A stretch of DNA of 64,000 nt from Paracidovorax wautersii (GCF_031453675.1 NZ_JAVIZX010000001.1:2998001-3062000); one strand, 5' to 3'; shown: positions 1 to 9,427, counted from the stretch's first letter. A program made the numbers and translations. Notes: generated by a model not told the origin, from the letters alone.

Positions 1-21
1 GCCTGAATACCTGCGCCAGTA

Positions 22-38
22 GCTATTCATTCAATAGC
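22..38. repeat. Small palindromic repeat, ATAGC family (copy 1)
   Basis: GCTATT and AATAGC are separated by five bases, giving a six-base-pair stem. The same core recurs at about 2721, 7450, 32809 and 34137, usually followed by a second GCGCTT...AAGCGC stem. This copy has only the first stem and lies just past the stop codon of the GST gene. Confidence 0.6.
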
Positions 39-96
39 GGGAGCTGGGCCGGGCAGGGCGTGGCACCGCTCCACCCAGGCCAGTGCCAGTGCCGCG

Positions 97-810
97 TCAG
101 GCGGCCGCTGGCGCGGCGGGAATCGCCAGTCCGCGCACCACGGCAGGCCGCGCCACAAAGGCATCGAGCGCCCGCTGCAGGTGCCTGAAGTCCTGCATGC
201 CGACGAGGTCGCCTGCTTCATAGAAGCCTGCCAGGTTGCGCACCCAGGGGAAGATGGCGATGTCGGCAATCGTGTACTCGTCGCCGGCGATCCAGGCATG
301 CCGGGCCAGCTGCCCGTCGAGCACGCCCAGCAGGCGGCGCGATTCGGCCACGTAGCGGTCGCGGGGGCGCTTGTCCTCGTACTCCTTGCCGGCGAACTTG
401 TGGAAGAAGCCCAGCTGCCCGAACATGGGGCCGACGCCGCCCATCTGGAACATCAGCCACTGCAGCACGTGGTAGCGGCCCGCCGTGTCCTGGGGCAGGA
501 AACGGCCCGTCTTGCCGGCCAGGTAGACCAGGATGGCGCCGGACTCGAACAGCGCCAGCGGCTGGCCGTCCGGACCGTCGGGATCGAGGATGGCCGGGAT
601 CTTGTTGTTCGGGTTGAGCGACAGGAACGCGGGCGAGTTCTGGTCGTTGTTCCCGAAATCGACGTAGTGCGGCTCGTAGAGCAGGCCGGTCTCCTCCAGC
701 AGGATCGACACCTTCACGCCGTTGGGCGTGGGCAGCGAATACAGCTGCAGCCGCTCCGGGTGCTTGGCGGGCCACTTCTTCGTGATGGGGAAGGATGCAA
801 GATCGGTCAT
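97..810 (-). CDS. Glutathione S-transferase, YghU/YfcG-like
   Basis: Glutathione-binding thiol transferase or disulfide reductase of 237 residues, expected in the cytoplasm. An N-terminal thioredoxin-like half carries TPNGVKVSI (about 28-36), the cis-proline motif NKIPAI (69-74) and the glutathione-binding ESGAI (89-93). A helical C-terminal half follows. This combination matches the Ure2-like (nu-class) group represented by E. coli YfcG and YghU. The ATG at 810 was chosen because ACGGAG lies a few bases upstream. The frame stays open far upstream, antisense to hemH, but that part is not coding. The physiological substrate cannot be read from the sequence. Confidence 0.9.
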   Translation of the reverse strand: MTDLASFPITKKWPAKHPERLQLYSLPTPNGVKVSILLEETGLLYEPHYVDFGNNDQNSPAFLSLNPNNKIPAILDPDGPDGQPLALFESGAILVYLAGKTGRFLPQDTAGRYHVLQWLMFQMGGVGPMFGQLGFFHKFAGKEYEDKRPRDRYVAESRRLLGVLDGQLARHAWIAGDEYTIADIAIFPWVRNLAGFYEAGDLVGMQDFRHLQRALDAFVARPAVVRGLAIPAAPAAA

Positions 811-875
811 GCGTACGCTCCGTTGGAAAAGAAAGGACTTGCCCAAGCAGGCCCCAGGCGGCACGGGCCGCGGAT

Positions 876-1934
876 TCAGCCGGTCCAGCCGCCCATGTGC
901 TGGCGCGCGATCTGGCTCAGCGCGGTGATCCACAGCGGATGGTCGTTCAGGCAGGGGATGTAGCGGAACTCCTGTCCGCCCGCGTGCAGGAAGGCCTCGC
1001 GCGCCTCTTGGTTGATTTCTTCCAGTGTCTCCAGGCAATCGCTGGTGAAGCCGGGGCACATCACGTCCACGCGCTTCGTGCCGCGTTGCGCCAGCGCGAT
1101 CAGCGTGGGCTCGGTGTACGGCTCCAGCCACTTGGCCTTGCCGAAGCGCGACTGGAAGGTGACCTGGTACTGCGACGGCTGCAGCCCCAGTGCCTGCGCC
1201 AGCAGCGCGGCCGTGGCCAGGCATTCGGCCTGGTACGGGTCGCCCAGGCGCACCGCGCGCTCGGGAATGCCGTGGAAGCTCATCACCAGCAATTCTGCCG
1301 GGCCGCCCTCGCGCTGCCAGTGGTCGCGCACGCTCTGGGCCAGCGCGTGGATGTAGGCGGGGTGGTCGTGGTAGCTGTTGACGAAGCGCAGCTCCGGCAG
1401 GCGGCGCGTGCGGCGCATCCAGGCGGCCACATCGTCCGCCACGCTGGCCGTGGTGGTGGCGGAGTACTGCGGGTACAGCGGCAGCACCAGCACACGGTCC
1501 ACGCCCTCGGCCTGCAGGGCCTCCAGCTGCGCGGCGATGGCAGGCTGGCCGTAGCGCATGGCGTGGCGCACGGGCACCTGCACGCCCGCCTCGCCCAGCC
1601 AGCCGCGCAGCATCACGGCCTGCCGCTGCGTCCACACGGCCAGAGGCGACCCCTCCTGCATCCAGATGCTGGCGTACTTGGCGGCCGACTTGGCCGGCCG
1701 AACGCGCAGGATGATCCCGTGCAGGATGGGCAGCCAGACCGCGCGCGGGATCTCGACGATCCGCGGATCGCTCAGGAACTGCGCCAGGTAGCGCCGCAAC
1801 GCCGGCGCCGTGGGCGCCTCGGGCGTGCCCAGGTTGCACAGCAGCACGGCTGCGTTGGCGGCGTGGTGCGTGGCGGCGGGGCGGAGGGACGAAGCGGCGG
1901 CGGGCGCGGTGCTGGAGGCAGGCTGAGCGGGCAT
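876..1934 (-). CDS. hemH: Ferrochelatase
   Basis: Inserts ferrous iron into protoporphyrin IX, the last step of protoheme synthesis. The 352-residue protein has the catalytic SFHGIPER (His about 221), the downstream [15 protein letters not shown] segment and the [15 protein letters not shown] block that carries the second catalytic acid (Glu about 302). Length fits bacterial HemH. The first 25 or so residues are Ala/Ser/Pro-rich and poorly conserved in appearance, so the true start could lie a little downstream. It is divergent from the HAD phosphatase across a 38-bp gap that must hold both promoters. Confidence 0.96.
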   Translation of the reverse strand: MPAQPASSTAPAAASSLRPAATHHAANAAVLLCNLGTPEAPTAPALRRYLAQFLSDPRIVEIPRAVWLPILHGIILRVRPAKSAAKYASIWMQEGSPLAVWTQRQAVMLRGWLGEAGVQVPVRHAMRYGQPAIAAQLEALQAEGVDRVLVLPLYPQYSATTTASVADDVAAWMRRTRRLPELRFVNSYHDHPAYIHALAQSVRDHWQREGGPAELLVMSFHGIPERAVRLGDPYQAECLATAALLAQALGLQPSQYQVTFQSRFGKAKWLEPYTEPTLIALAQRGTKRVDVMCPGFTSDCLETLEEINQEAREAFLHAGGQEFRYIPCLNDHPLWITALSQIARQHMGGWTG

Positions 1935-1972
1935 CCCGGCATTGTGGCAAATGGCGGCGGTATGCTCGCCGC

Positions 1973-2665
1973 ATGCTCGATATTTCCCGCATCCGCGCCA
2001 TCACCATTGATCTGGACGACACCCTCTGGCCCATCTGGCCCACCATCGCCCGGGCCGAGAAGGTGCTGATCGAATGGCTGCTGGCCGTGGCGCCGGGCGC
2101 GTCGGCCCTGCTGGCCTCGCCGGACACGGCCCGCATGCTGCGCGCGCAGGTGGCCGCACAGAACACGCACCGCGCGCACGACCTGACCGTGCTGCGCCGC
2201 GAGACCATCCGCGCCGCCCTGCGCCAGGCCGGCGAGGACGAGGCGCTGACGGACCAGGGCTTCGACGTGTTCTTTGCCGAGCGCCAGCGCGTGGAGCTGT
2301 ACGAGGACGCGCTCGCCACGCTGGAGTTCCTGTCGAGCCGCCACCCGGTGGTGGCGCTGTCCAATGGCAATGCCAATCTGCAGCTGATCGGCATCGACCG
2401 CTACTTCCGCGGCAGCATCAGCGCAAAGGACTTCGGCATCGCCAAGCCGGACCCGCGCATCTTCCACGAGGCCGCCCGCGTGCTGGCCGTGGACCCCGCG
2501 GCCGTGCTGCATGTGGGCGACGACGCCACGCTGGACGCCCACGGCGCGCTGGGCGCCGGCATGCAGGCCGTCTGGCTCAACCGCGGCGAGGCCGCCTGGC
2601 CGCACGAGCATCCGCCCCACGCGACTGTGCCCGACCTGGGCGCGCTGTGCCGCCTGCTGGGCTGA
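1973..2665 (+). CDS. HAD-superfamily hydrolase (phosphatase)
   Basis: Haloacid-dehalogenase-type phosphohydrolase of 230 residues. All four motifs are visible: DLDDT nucleophile/acid (13-17), SNGN (about 130), the Lys in [10 protein letters not shown], and GDD (about 182-184) for Mg2+. A helical cap lies between motifs I and II, so this is a subfamily I enzyme. The substrate is not predictable. The ATG at 1973 has no Shine-Dalgarno, and a TATGCT sequence at 1961-1966 lies only six bases before it, so a leaderless message is possible. Divergent from hemH. Confidence 0.9.
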   Translation: MLDISRIRAITIDLDDTLWPIWPTIARAEKVLIEWLLAVAPGASALLASPDTARMLRAQVAAQNTHRAHDLTVLRRETIRAALRQAGEDEALTDQGFDVFFAERQRVELYEDALATLEFLSSRHPVVALSNGNANLQLIGIDRYFRGSISAKDFGIAKPDPRIFHEAARVLAVDPAAVLHVGDDATLDAHGALGAGMQAVWLNRGEAAWPHEHPPHATVPDLGALCRLLG

Positions 2666-2720
2666 GCGCTGCAGGCGCAGCGGCAGGGTCCGGACGGCTT
2701 GCGGCCTGTTGTTCTTCTTC

Positions 2721-2770
2721 TGCTATTGAGTTGATAGCTGCATGCGCTGATAAATAAAGCGCTGCAGGCC
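2721..2770 (+). repeat. Small palindromic repeat, ATAGC family (copy 2)
   Basis: Two-stem copy: GCTATTGAGTTGATAGC followed by GCGCTGATAAATAAAGCGC and a GGCC tail. It lies between the convergent HAD phosphatase and Mpo1-like genes and may act as a bidirectional transcription stop. Confidence 0.7.
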
Positions 2771-2777
2771 GATGGGG

Positions 2778-3113
2778 CTACAAAGACACCTTGCCCCGCC
2801 AGATGTCGCGGTACATCACCCAGTCGCCCATGAAGCTGTAAAGCGGGCGCTTGAAGCTGGCGGGCCGGTTCTTCTCGAACGCGAAGTGGCCGACCCAGGC
2901 AAAGCCGTAGCCGCTGAGCACCGCTGCGGCCAGGTAGCCCGCGTGGCCGGTGATGAAGAGCAGCACCAGAAACACCAGCGTCAGCGTGGAGCCCGCGAAA
3001 TGCAGGCGCCGGCAGGTGCGGTTGCTGTGCTCGGACAGGTAGAACGGATAGAACTGCGCAAAGCTCTTGAAGCTGCGCGGATCGGTGGCGGTGGTGCTCG
3101 CTGCGATGGCCAT
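2778..3113 (-). CDS. Mpo1-like (DUF962) membrane protein
   Basis: Small integral membrane protein of 111 residues. The SFAQFYPFYLSEHSNRTCRRLHF start, the GYGFAWVGHFAFEKNRPASF block and the YSFMGDWVMYRDI end are the His-containing signatures of the DUF962/Mpo1 family. Two hydrophobic segments sit at about 42-58 and 62-76. Yeast Mpo1 is an Fe(II)-dependent dioxygenase acting on 2-hydroxy fatty acids, and its conserved His residues are present here. The bacterial role is not established. Family assignment is firm and function is inferred. Confidence 0.88.
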   Translation of the reverse strand: MAIAASTTATDPRSFKSFAQFYPFYLSEHSNRTCRRLHFAGSTLTLVFLVLLFITGHAGYLAAAVLSGYGFAWVGHFAFEKNRPASFKRPLYSFMGDWVMYRDIWRGKVSL

Positions 3114-3284
3114 GGCGGTCTCCTGCGGCCCCGCTGGCGGGGGCCTGGGACCAGTGTAGAAGCCTTGGCGGGAGGGCGCCAGCGGGGCGCCACCAGGGCG
3201 TTACCTGGGGGCTACCCGCTGGGGTGAGGAAGAAGGCGAGAGCGACGGACGCGCCGCACGCGGCGGCGCTGATCCGCCGGCCAG

Positions 3285-4118
3285 CTAGGGCTGCGCCGGC
3301 TTCTGCGCAGGCGCGGCCAGGAAGTCGCGGATGGCGAACAGCGTGGCGTCCGGCGCCTCGGTCATCTGGTGGTGTCCCACGGGCAGGTGCGCCACGGCCA
3401 CCGTCTTGCCTGCCGCGCGCGCGGTGCCGATCAGGCCCTGTGCCGCCTTCGGCACCGTCATCTGGTCCTGCTCGCCCAATGCGAACAGCACCGGGCAGGC
3501 GATGCGGGCGATGGCCGCTTCGCCGCCCGCATAGCGGTCGCAGGCCACGAAGCCGCGGTGGAACACATTCACCTCGCGGTTGCTGCGCAGCACACGCCGG
3601 CCCAGCGCCATGCCCGCGCCGAACACCCAGAAGCCCGCGCCCGAAGGCGGGGCGAGGGTGCTGCGCGAGAACACGTTGACCATGCGCAGCGCCTTCTCGG
3701 GCTCGTTGAGAGAGGCCTCGATGAGCGCGGGCGACACCTTCATCGGGTAGGCCGTGCCCACCAGCACCAGGTGGCTCACCCGCTCGCCCAGGCGGGCTGC
3801 GGCTTCCAGAGCGATCAGCGATCCCCAGCTGTGGCCCACCAGGGCGGCGCGCTGCACGCCGGCTGCATCGAGCAGGGCGGCGATGAAGTCGGCCGCGGCC
3901 TCCACGCTGGCGGGTGCTTCACCGCTGCTGCGGCTGTGGCCGGGCAGATCAACGGCCAGCACGTTCCAGCCGTGGTTGGCCAGGTAGCGGCTTTGCAGCG
4001 CCCAGACGCTGTGGTCGTTCAGCACGCCGTGGATCAGCACCGCCGTGGGCTTGGCGGCATCGAAGGGCTTGCCGCCCGTATAGCAGTAGGTGGCGGCGCC
4101 GTTGACGGTGAGGTACAT
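3285..4118 (-). CDS. Alpha/beta-fold hydrolase
   Basis: A 277-residue alpha/beta hydrolase with the oxyanion HG (LIHGVLNDHSVW), the nucleophile elbow GHSWGS and a late catalytic His in PVGHHQM. The acid is probably the Asp of LGEQDQM. It begins two bases after the metY stop, so the two genes form an operon and are likely co-translated. Being second to MetY suggests a possible role near methionine synthesis or a general esterase, but the HSW elbow does not match homoserine acetyltransferase (MetX). The start was set by this junction, because the frame upstream merely runs antisense-free through metY. Confidence 0.88.
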   Translation of the reverse strand: MYLTVNGAATYCYTGGKPFDAAKPTAVLIHGVLNDHSVWALQSRYLANHGWNVLAVDLPGHSRSSGEAPASVEAAADFIAALLDAAGVQRAALVGHSWGSLIALEAAARLGERVSHLVLVGTAYPMKVSPALIEASLNEPEKALRMVNVFSRSTLAPPSGAGFWVFGAGMALGRRVLRSNREVNVFHRGFVACDRYAGGEAAIARIACPVLFALGEQDQMTVPKAAQGLIGTARAAGKTVAVAHLPVGHHQMTEAPDATLFAIRDFLAAPAQKPAQP

Positions 4119-4120
4119 GG

Positions 4121-5431
4121 TCAGGCCCCCGCTTTCTCGGCCGCCTTGAGCGCGCGCTTGAGGTCGTCGATCAGATCGTCCGGATCCTCCAGACCGATCG
4201 ACAGGCGGATGGTGCCTTGCGAGATGCCGGCACCGGCCAGGGCCTCGTCGCTCATGCGGAAGTGCGTGGTGCTGGCCGGGTGGATCACCAGGCTGCGGCA
4301 GTCGCCCACGTTGGCCAGGTGGCTGAACACCTTGAGCGTCTCGATGAACTTCTTGCCCTGCGCGCGGTTGCCCTTCAGGTCGAAGCTGAAGACCGATCCG
4401 GCGCCGCGCGGCAGCAGCTTCTGCGCCAGCGCGTGGCTGGGGTGGGTGTCGAGCAGCGGGTGGCCCACGCGCGCCACGAAGGGCTGGCTGGCCAGGAACT
4501 CCACCACTTTCTGCGTGTTGCGCATGTGGCGCTCCATGCGCAGGGGCAGGGTCTCGATGCCCTGCAGGATCAGCCACGCGGTGTGCGGGCTCATGCAGGC
4601 GCCGAAGTCGCGCAGGCCCTCACGCCGCGCACGCAGCAGGAAGGCGCCCACGGTCGATTCCTCGGTGAACACCATGTTGTGGAAGCCGTCGTAGGGCTGC
4701 GTCAGCTCGGCGAAGCGGCCGGCGGCCTGCGGGCCGTCCCAGTCGAAGCTGCCGCCATCCACCACGATGCCGCCGATCACGGTGCCGTGGCCCGACAGGA
4801 ACTTGGTGGCCGAGTGGTAGACCAGATCCGCGCCATGCTCGAAGGGCTTGATGAGCCAGGGCGAGGTGAGGGTGGAGTCCACCAGCAGCGGCACGCCGGC
4901 CTCGTGCGCGATGGCGCTCACCGCGGGAATGTCCAGCACGTCCAGGCCCGGATTGCCCACGGTTTCGCCGAAGAACAGCTTGGTGTTGGGGCGCACCGCG
5001 GCGCGCCAGCCGTCGATGTCGCCTGGCTTGACGAAGGTGGTCTCGATTCCGAAGCGCGCCAGCGTGTAGTGCAGCAGGTTCTGCGAGCCGCCGTACAGCG
5101 CCGTGCTGGCCACGATGTGGCTGCCTGCGCCCATCAGCGTGGCGATCGCCAGGTGCAGCGCGGCCTGGCCGCTGGCGACCGCGATGGCGCCCACACCGCC
5201 CTCCAGCGCGGCCACGCGCTGCTCCAGCACCGCATTGGTGGGGTTGCTGATGCGGCTGTACACATGGCCGGGCCGCTCCAGGTTGAAGAGGGCGGCGGCG
5301 TGGTCGCTCGACTCGAAGACGAACGAAGTGCTGAGGTGGATGGGCACGGCGCGTGCGCCGGTGGCGGGGTCGGGAACGGCGCCCGCATGCAGAGCCAGCG
5401 TATCAAAGCCAGGGTCCGAGTAACCGGGCAT
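4121..5431 (-). CDS. metY: O-acetylhomoserine aminocarboxypropyltransferase (sulfhydrylase)
   Basis: PLP enzyme of the Cys/Met-metabolism family that makes homocysteine directly from an acylated homoserine and sulfide. The 436-residue protein has YSRISNPTNAVLEQRVAALEGG near the N-terminus, the PLP-binding SATKFLSGHG (Lys about 210) and the C-terminal SIGLEDPDDLIDDL. Length above 420 favours the O-acetylhomoserine type (MetY) over MetZ or MetB. AGGAG precedes the ATG closely. The first gene of a two-gene operon with the alpha/beta hydrolase, divergent from the CBS gene. No SAM riboswitch is recognisable in the 95-bp upstream gap. Confidence 0.93.
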   Translation of the reverse strand: MPGYSDPGFDTLALHAGAVPDPATGARAVPIHLSTSFVFESSDHAAALFNLERPGHVYSRISNPTNAVLEQRVAALEGGVGAIAVASGQAALHLAIATLMGAGSHIVASTALYGGSQNLLHYTLARFGIETTFVKPGDIDGWRAAVRPNTKLFFGETVGNPGLDVLDIPAVSAIAHEAGVPLLVDSTLTSPWLIKPFEHGADLVYHSATKFLSGHGTVIGGIVVDGGSFDWDGPQAAGRFAELTQPYDGFHNMVFTEESTVGAFLLRARREGLRDFGACMSPHTAWLILQGIETLPLRMERHMRNTQKVVEFLASQPFVARVGHPLLDTHPSHALAQKLLPRGAGSVFSFDLKGNRAQGKKFIETLKVFSHLANVGDCRSLVIHPASTTHFRMSDEALAGAGISQGTIRLSIGLEDPDDLIDDLKRALKAAEKAGA

Positions 5432-5526
5432 CTTGTCTCCTGTGTTTCGAATCAGGGGAGGATTGTGGGCTATATTTCTGCAGAACAGCCGCCATTCAGC
5501 GCGGCCACAGCATCTCCGGAGACCCC

Positions 5527-5982
5527 ATGAAAGTCAGCGACATCCTTCGCGTCAAAGGCAACACCCTCTACACCGTGACACCGGACGAGCCCCTCGCCCA
5601 GGCTGCCGTGGTGATGGCCGAGAAGGACATCGGTTCGCTGGTGGTGATGGAGCACGGTGACCTGGTGGGCATGCTGACGTTCCGCGAAGTGATCCAGGCC
5701 ATGGTCAAGAACAGCGGCAACGTGGGCAACATGCTCGTGCGCTCGGCCATGGACGATGCGCCCCTGACCTGCACGCTGGAAACCGAGATGGACGAAGTGC
5801 GCCGCATGATGCTCAACCGCCATGCGCGCTACATGCCGGTGATGGACCGCCGCATGCTCATGGGTGTGATCAGCTTCTACGACGTCGCCAAGGCCGTGGT
5901 GGACAGCCAGAACTTCGAGAACAAGATGCTCAAGGCCTATATCCGCGATTGGCCGGAGAAAGACTCCAGCCCCGCCGCCTGA
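5527..5982 (+). CDS. CBS-domain protein
   Basis: A 151-residue protein made of a CBS pair: the first from about 8 to 60 (VSDILRVKG...LVVMEHGDLVGMLTFREVI) and the second from about 75 to 130 (LTCTLETEMDEVRRMMLNRHARYMPVMD...GVISFYDVAKAVV). Such stand-alone pairs usually bind adenine nucleotides and act as energy sensors, but the partner is unknown. CGGAGA before the ATG at 5527 sets the start. It is monocistronic, ending in the strong terminator at 6005-6046. Confidence 0.92.
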   Translation: MKVSDILRVKGNTLYTVTPDEPLAQAAVVMAEKDIGSLVVMEHGDLVGMLTFREVIQAMVKNSGNVGNMLVRSAMDDAPLTCTLETEMDEVRRMMLNRHARYMPVMDRRMLMGVISFYDVAKAVVDSQNFENKMLKAYIRDWPEKDSSPAA

Positions 5983-6004
5983 TCCCCGCATCAGAGCGAA
6001 AAAG

Positions 6005-6046
6005 GCTGCTGGCGCTTGTGCAACGGGCGCCAGCAGCTATTTTTTT
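6005..6046 (+). terminator. Rho-independent terminator of the CBS gene, repeat-derived
   Basis: A perfect 11-bp stem GCTGCTGGCGC / GCGCCAGCAGC is followed by seven Ts. The CTGCTGGCGC and AGCAGCTATTTTTT words match the ATAGC repeat family seen elsewhere in the window, so this terminator appears to be a repeat copy in service. Confidence 0.85.
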
Positions 6047-6104
6047 ATGAGCATGGGCGGCCACCGCGCTGCGCCGGTGTGCCGCCCGGGCTGCCCGCGG
6101 GCTC

Positions 6105-6122
6105 TGGGATAATCGCCGCCCA
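6105..6122 (+). promoter_or_regulatory. Extended -10 promoter of aroC, probably leaderless
   Basis: TGGGATAAT (TG at 6105-6106, hexamer 6108-6113) fits an extended -10 and places transcription start at about 6120, at or just before the ATG at 6122. No Shine-Dalgarno is present between them. No good -35 is seen, as expected for an extended -10. Confidence 0.5.
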
Positions 6123-7219
6123 TGAGCGGCAACACCATCGGAACCCTATTCGCAGTCACCAACTTCGGTGAATCCCACGGCCCGGCCATTGGCTGCGTGA
6201 TCGATGGTTGCCCGCCCGGCATGGCGCTGACCGAGGCCGACATCCAGGCCGATCTGGACCGCCGCCGTCCCGGCACCAGCCGCCACGTGACCCAGCGCGC
6301 CGAGCCCGACGCGGTCGAGATCCTCTCGGGCGTGTACGAAGGCAAGACCACCGGCACGCCCATCGCCCTGCTGATCCGCAATACCGACCAGCGCAGCAAG
6401 GATTACTCCAACATCGCGCAGAGCTTCCGCCCGGGCCACGCCGACTACACCTACTGGCACAAGTACGGCATCCGCGACCCGCGCGGCGGCGGGCGCTCCT
6501 CCGCCCGGCTGACCGCGCCCACCGTGGCCGCAGGCGCTGTGGCCAAGAAGTGGCTGGCCGAGAAGTACGGCACGCGCTTTCGGGCCTGCATGACGCAGAT
6601 CGGCGAACTGGCCATCCCCTTCGAGAGCTGGGAGCATGTGCCGAACAATCCGTTCTTCGCGCCGGTGGCCGATGTGTCTGCCTACGAAGACTATATGGAT
6701 GCGCTGCGCAAGTCGGGCGATTCGTGCGGCGCGCGCATCCGCGTCCAGGCCACGGGCGTTCCCGTCGGTTTGGGGGAGCCGCTCTATGACAAGCTCGACG
6801 CCGACATCGCCCATGCGCTCATGGGGCTGAATGCGGTCAAGGCGGTGGAGATCGGCGCTGGTTTCGACAGCGTGGCCCACCGCGGAACGCACCATGGCGA
6901 TTCACTCACGCCCGGCGGCTTCGCCAGCAACAATGCCGGCGGCATCCTGGGCGGTATCAGCAGCGGTCAAGACATCGAGGCGTCCATCGCCATCAAGCCC
7001 ACCAGTTCGATCATCAGCCCGCGCGAATCCATCGACGTGCACGGCCAGAGCACCGAAGTCATCACCAAGGGCCGCCATGACCCCTGCGTGGGCATCCGCG
7101 CCGCGCCGATCGCGGAGGCGCTGCTGGCACTGGTGCTGATGGACCACGCCCTGCGCCACCGCGCGCAGTGCGGCGACGTGACCCAGGCCGTGCCCCCCAT
7201 CAAGGCCTCGCTGCTCTGA
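6122..7219 (+). CDS. aroC: Chorismate synthase
   Basis: Converts EPSP to chorismate with reduced FMN, the last shared step of aromatic amino acid synthesis. The 365-residue length is typical. Visible blocks are [11 protein letters not shown] (14-24), the Arg pair of [15 protein letters not shown] (about 124-132), THHGDS and the C-terminal [20 protein letters not shown]. It stands alone between the terminator at 6046 and the convergent nrdR. Confidence 0.97.
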   Translation: MSGNTIGTLFAVTNFGESHGPAIGCVIDGCPPGMALTEADIQADLDRRRPGTSRHVTQRAEPDAVEILSGVYEGKTTGTPIALLIRNTDQRSKDYSNIAQSFRPGHADYTYWHKYGIRDPRGGGRSSARLTAPTVAAGAVAKKWLAEKYGTRFRACMTQIGELAIPFESWEHVPNNPFFAPVADVSAYEDYMDALRKSGDSCGARIRVQATGVPVGLGEPLYDKLDADIAHALMGLNAVKAVEIGAGFDSVAHRGTHHGDSLTPGGFASNNAGGILGGISSGQDIEASIAIKPTSSIISPRESIDVHGQSTEVITKGRHDPCVGIRAAPIAEALLALVLMDHALRHRAQCGDVTQAVPPIKASLL

Positions 7220-7441
7220 TTCTGGCGGGCCGGGGCCGCCATCGGGCGGCCGAGGTGGAAGCGCTTGTACGAGGCGCTCGCTCTGCATCTGCGTGGCGTG
7301 GGCGAAGGGTTGGGCCGTGGGCGTTGGCGCACGTCCTCGAGGACATTCAGCGCAGGGCGTCCGGCCGGGAAGCACGCCTGGCAAGCGCCGCCGTGCGGGC
7401 TGCTTGTTGGTGCCAAATACAGGGTTTGCGCCCGCCAATCA

Positions 7442-7468
7442 AGCGCATGCAGCTATATTTTCAATAGC
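7442..7468 (-). repeat. Small palindromic repeat, ATAGC family (copy 3, reverse)
   Basis: Reads AGCGCATGCAGCTAT then AATAGC on the + strand, the reverse complement of the copy at 2721. It lies in the 284-bp gap between convergent aroC and nrdR, close to the nrdR stop. The remainder of that gap (7220-7441) shows no gene or clear signal. Confidence 0.65.
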
Positions 7469-7503
7469 AACGTGTGGGCGCCTGCAAAGCGCGGCCCTGG
7501 GTG

Positions 7504-7953
7504 CTACTTGCGCACTTCATCCACCAGTGCGCGGAACTCGTCGATGTCCTCGAAGCTGCGGTACACGCTGGCGAAGCGGATATAGGCCACCTTGTCGAGC
7601 TTCTTGAGCTCGCGCATGACGAGTTCGCCGATGCGGTGGGACATCACTTCCCGCTGGCCGAGGTTGAGCAGCTTTTCCTCGATGCGCTCCATGGCGGAGT
7701 CGATCTGCGTCGTGCTCACGGGGCGCTTGCGCAGCGCCAGCTTGAACGAGCCGAGCAGCTTGTTGCGGTCGTAGTCGATGCGCCGCCCGTCCTTCTTCAC
7801 CACGGCGGGGAAGTTCACCTCCGGCCGCTCGTAGGTGGTGAAACGCTTCTCGCACGCGCCGCACTGGCGGCGGCGGCGGATGAAGTCCCCTTCCTCCGAG
7901 ACACGGGTCTCGACGACCTGGGTCTCGGCATGGCTGCAGAAGGGACACTTCAT
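7504..7953 (-). CDS. nrdR: Transcriptional repressor NrdR
   Basis: Represses ribonucleotide reductase genes according to ATP/dATP. The 149 residues hold a zinc ribbon with Cys3/Cys6 and Cys31/Cys34 (MKCPFC and CGAC), the RRRRQ stretch beside it, and an ATP-cone from about 49 to 139 starting [16 protein letters not shown]. It follows glyA by 31 bp on the same strand, a pairing common in proteobacteria, so it is likely expressed from the glyA promoter and under the riboswitch. Confidence 0.97.
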   Translation of the reverse strand: MKCPFCSHAETQVVETRVSEEGDFIRRRRQCGACEKRFTTYERPEVNFPAVVKKDGRRIDYDRNKLLGSFKLALRKRPVSTTQIDSAMERIEEKLLNLGQREVMSHRIGELVMRELKKLDKVAYIRFASVYRSFEDIDEFRALVDEVRK

Positions 7954-7984
7954 GGGGCAGGGCGCGGGCGGGCGGGGCGCCGGA

Positions 7985-9229
7985 TCAGCGGTAGACCGGG
8001 AAACGGCTGGTCAGCGCGTGGACCTTGGCACGCACGGCGGCCAGGTTGGCCTCGTCCTGTGGGTTGTCCAGCACATCGGCCAGCAGGTTGGCCGTGATGC
8101 GCGTTTCTTCTTCCTTGAAGCCACGCGTGGTGATGGCCGGCGTACCCACGCGGATGCCGCTGGTGACCATCGGCTTCTCGGGGTCGTTCGGGATCGAGTT
8201 CTTGTTGATGGTGATGTGCGCCTGGCCCAGAGCGGCTTCGGCCACCTTGCCGGTGATGCCCTTGGAGCGCAGATCCACCAGCATGACATGGCTTTCGGTC
8301 CGGCCGCTCACGATGCGCAGGCCGCGGGCGATCAGCGTCTCGGCGAACACCTTGGCGTTCTTCACCACCTGTTGCTGGTAGGCCTTGAACTCGGGCGTCA
8401 GCGCTTCCTTGAAGGCCACGGCCTTGGCGGCGATCACGTGCTCCAGCGGGCCGCCTTGCAGGCCGGGGAAGATGGCGGAGTTGATCGCCTTCTCGTGCTC
8501 GGCCTTCATCAGGATGATGCCGCCGCGCGGGCCACGCAGGCTCTTGTGCGTGGTGGAGGTGACCACGTCGGCGAAAGGCACCGGGTTGGGGTACTCGCCT
8601 GCAACCACGAGGCCGGCATAGTGGGCGATATCCACCCAGAAAATGGCGCCGACTTCCTTGGCGATCTTGGCGAAGCGCTCGAAATCGATGCGCAGGGCGT
8701 ACGCCGACGCGCCGGCGATGATCAGCTTGGGCTTGGACTCGCGCGCCTTGGCTTCCAGCGCGTCGTAATCGATCTCTTCCTTGTCGTTCAGGCCGTACGA
8801 GACGATGTTGAACCACTTGCCGCTCATGTTCAGGGGCATGCCGTGCGTCAGGTGACCACCTTCGGCCAGGCTCATGCCGAGGATGGTGTCGCCGGGCTTC
8901 AGGAAGGCCAGCAGCACGGCCTGGTTGGCCTGCGAGCCCGAGTTAGGCTGCACGTTGGCGGCGTCGGCGCCGAAGAGCTTCTTCACGCGGTCGATGGCCA
9001 GTTGCTCGACCACGTCCACGTTCTCGCAACCGCCGTAGTAGCGCTTGCCGGGATAGCCTTCTGCATACTTGTTGGTGAGCTGCGAGCCCTGGGCCGCCAT
9101 GACGGCGGGCGAGGCGTAGTTCTCGCTCGCGATCAGCTCGATGTGCTCTTCCTGGCGGACGTTTTCCGCCTGGATGGCCGCCCAGATTTCGGGATCGGCT
9201 TGTTCGACAAGAATATTGCGTTGGTACAT
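7985..9229 (-). CDS. glyA: Serine hydroxymethyltransferase
   Basis: Interconverts serine and glycine while loading one-carbon units on tetrahydrofolate. It is PLP-dependent, and the 414 residues match the family. [14 protein letters not shown], the GGHLTHG loop, the [11 protein letters not shown] Asp/His pair and the PLP Schiff-base Lys229 in TTHKS are all present. First gene of glyA-nrdR, with a ZTP riboswitch in its leader. The Shine-Dalgarno is weak (AGGA), which may suit translational control. Confidence 0.97.
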   Translation of the reverse strand: MYQRNILVEQADPEIWAAIQAENVRQEEHIELIASENYASPAVMAAQGSQLTNKYAEGYPGKRYYGGCENVDVVEQLAIDRVKKLFGADAANVQPNSGSQANQAVLLAFLKPGDTILGMSLAEGGHLTHGMPLNMSGKWFNIVSYGLNDKEEIDYDALEAKARESKPKLIIAGASAYALRIDFERFAKIAKEVGAIFWVDIAHYAGLVVAGEYPNPVPFADVVTSTTHKSLRGPRGGIILMKAEHEKAINSAIFPGLQGGPLEHVIAAKAVAFKEALTPEFKAYQQQVVKNAKVFAETLIARGLRIVSGRTESHVMLVDLRSKGITGKVAEAALGQAHITINKNSIPNDPEKPMVTSGIRVGTPAITTRGFKEEETRITANLLADVLDNPQDEANLAAVRAKVHALTSRFPVYR

Positions 9230-9271
9230 GGCGTGGCAGTCCTATGAACTTGTGTCCCTTGAAACAAGGGC

Positions 9272-9418
9272 TGCCCAGGCGAACGGCGGAACGCAGGGAA
9301 GAGAAGCAGGGCCCTGCGGTACGCTTCCCAGTGGTTCACAGGAGAAAGGCCCCCTGCCGGATTCCACGTCAGCGGCAGTGACTGCAGGTCACCGCGCCTA
9401 TCGCCAGTCGCGTACCCC
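9272..9418 (-). promoter_or_regulatory. ZTP (pfl) riboswitch in the glyA leader
   Basis: On the minus strand the leader starts GGGGTACGCGACTGGCG, continues through CGTGGAA and CCACTGGGAAGCGT, and ends CCGCCGTTCGCCTGGGCA. These are the conserved blocks of the pfl motif, which senses ZTP/ZMP (purine intermediates that build up when 10-formyl-THF is short) and typically controls folate and purine genes, including glyA. A -10 (TACACT, 9422-9427) sits just upstream, so transcription should begin at the aptamer's first G. A CCCTTG/CAAGGG hairpin (9256-9270) follows at once without a T-run, suggesting control of translation rather than termination. Confidence 0.85.
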
Positions 9419-9421
9419 GGT

Positions 9422-9427
9422 AGTGTA
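9422..9427 (-). promoter_or_regulatory. glyA promoter -10 (TACACT)
   Basis: TACACT read on the minus strand, six to seven bases before the first G of the riboswitch. A CTGAAA at 9444-9449 is a possible -35 and overlaps the end of the neighbouring transglycosylase gene. Confidence 0.5.

Noticed and set aside
811-2394. Minus-strand open frame continuing upstream of the GST gene for over 500 codons
   Set aside because: It runs partly against hemH and the HAD gene, has no protein-family features and is explained by high GC content.
5432-5526. SAM-type riboswitch before metY
   Set aside because: The gap is only 95 bp and lacks any recognisable aptamer blocks.
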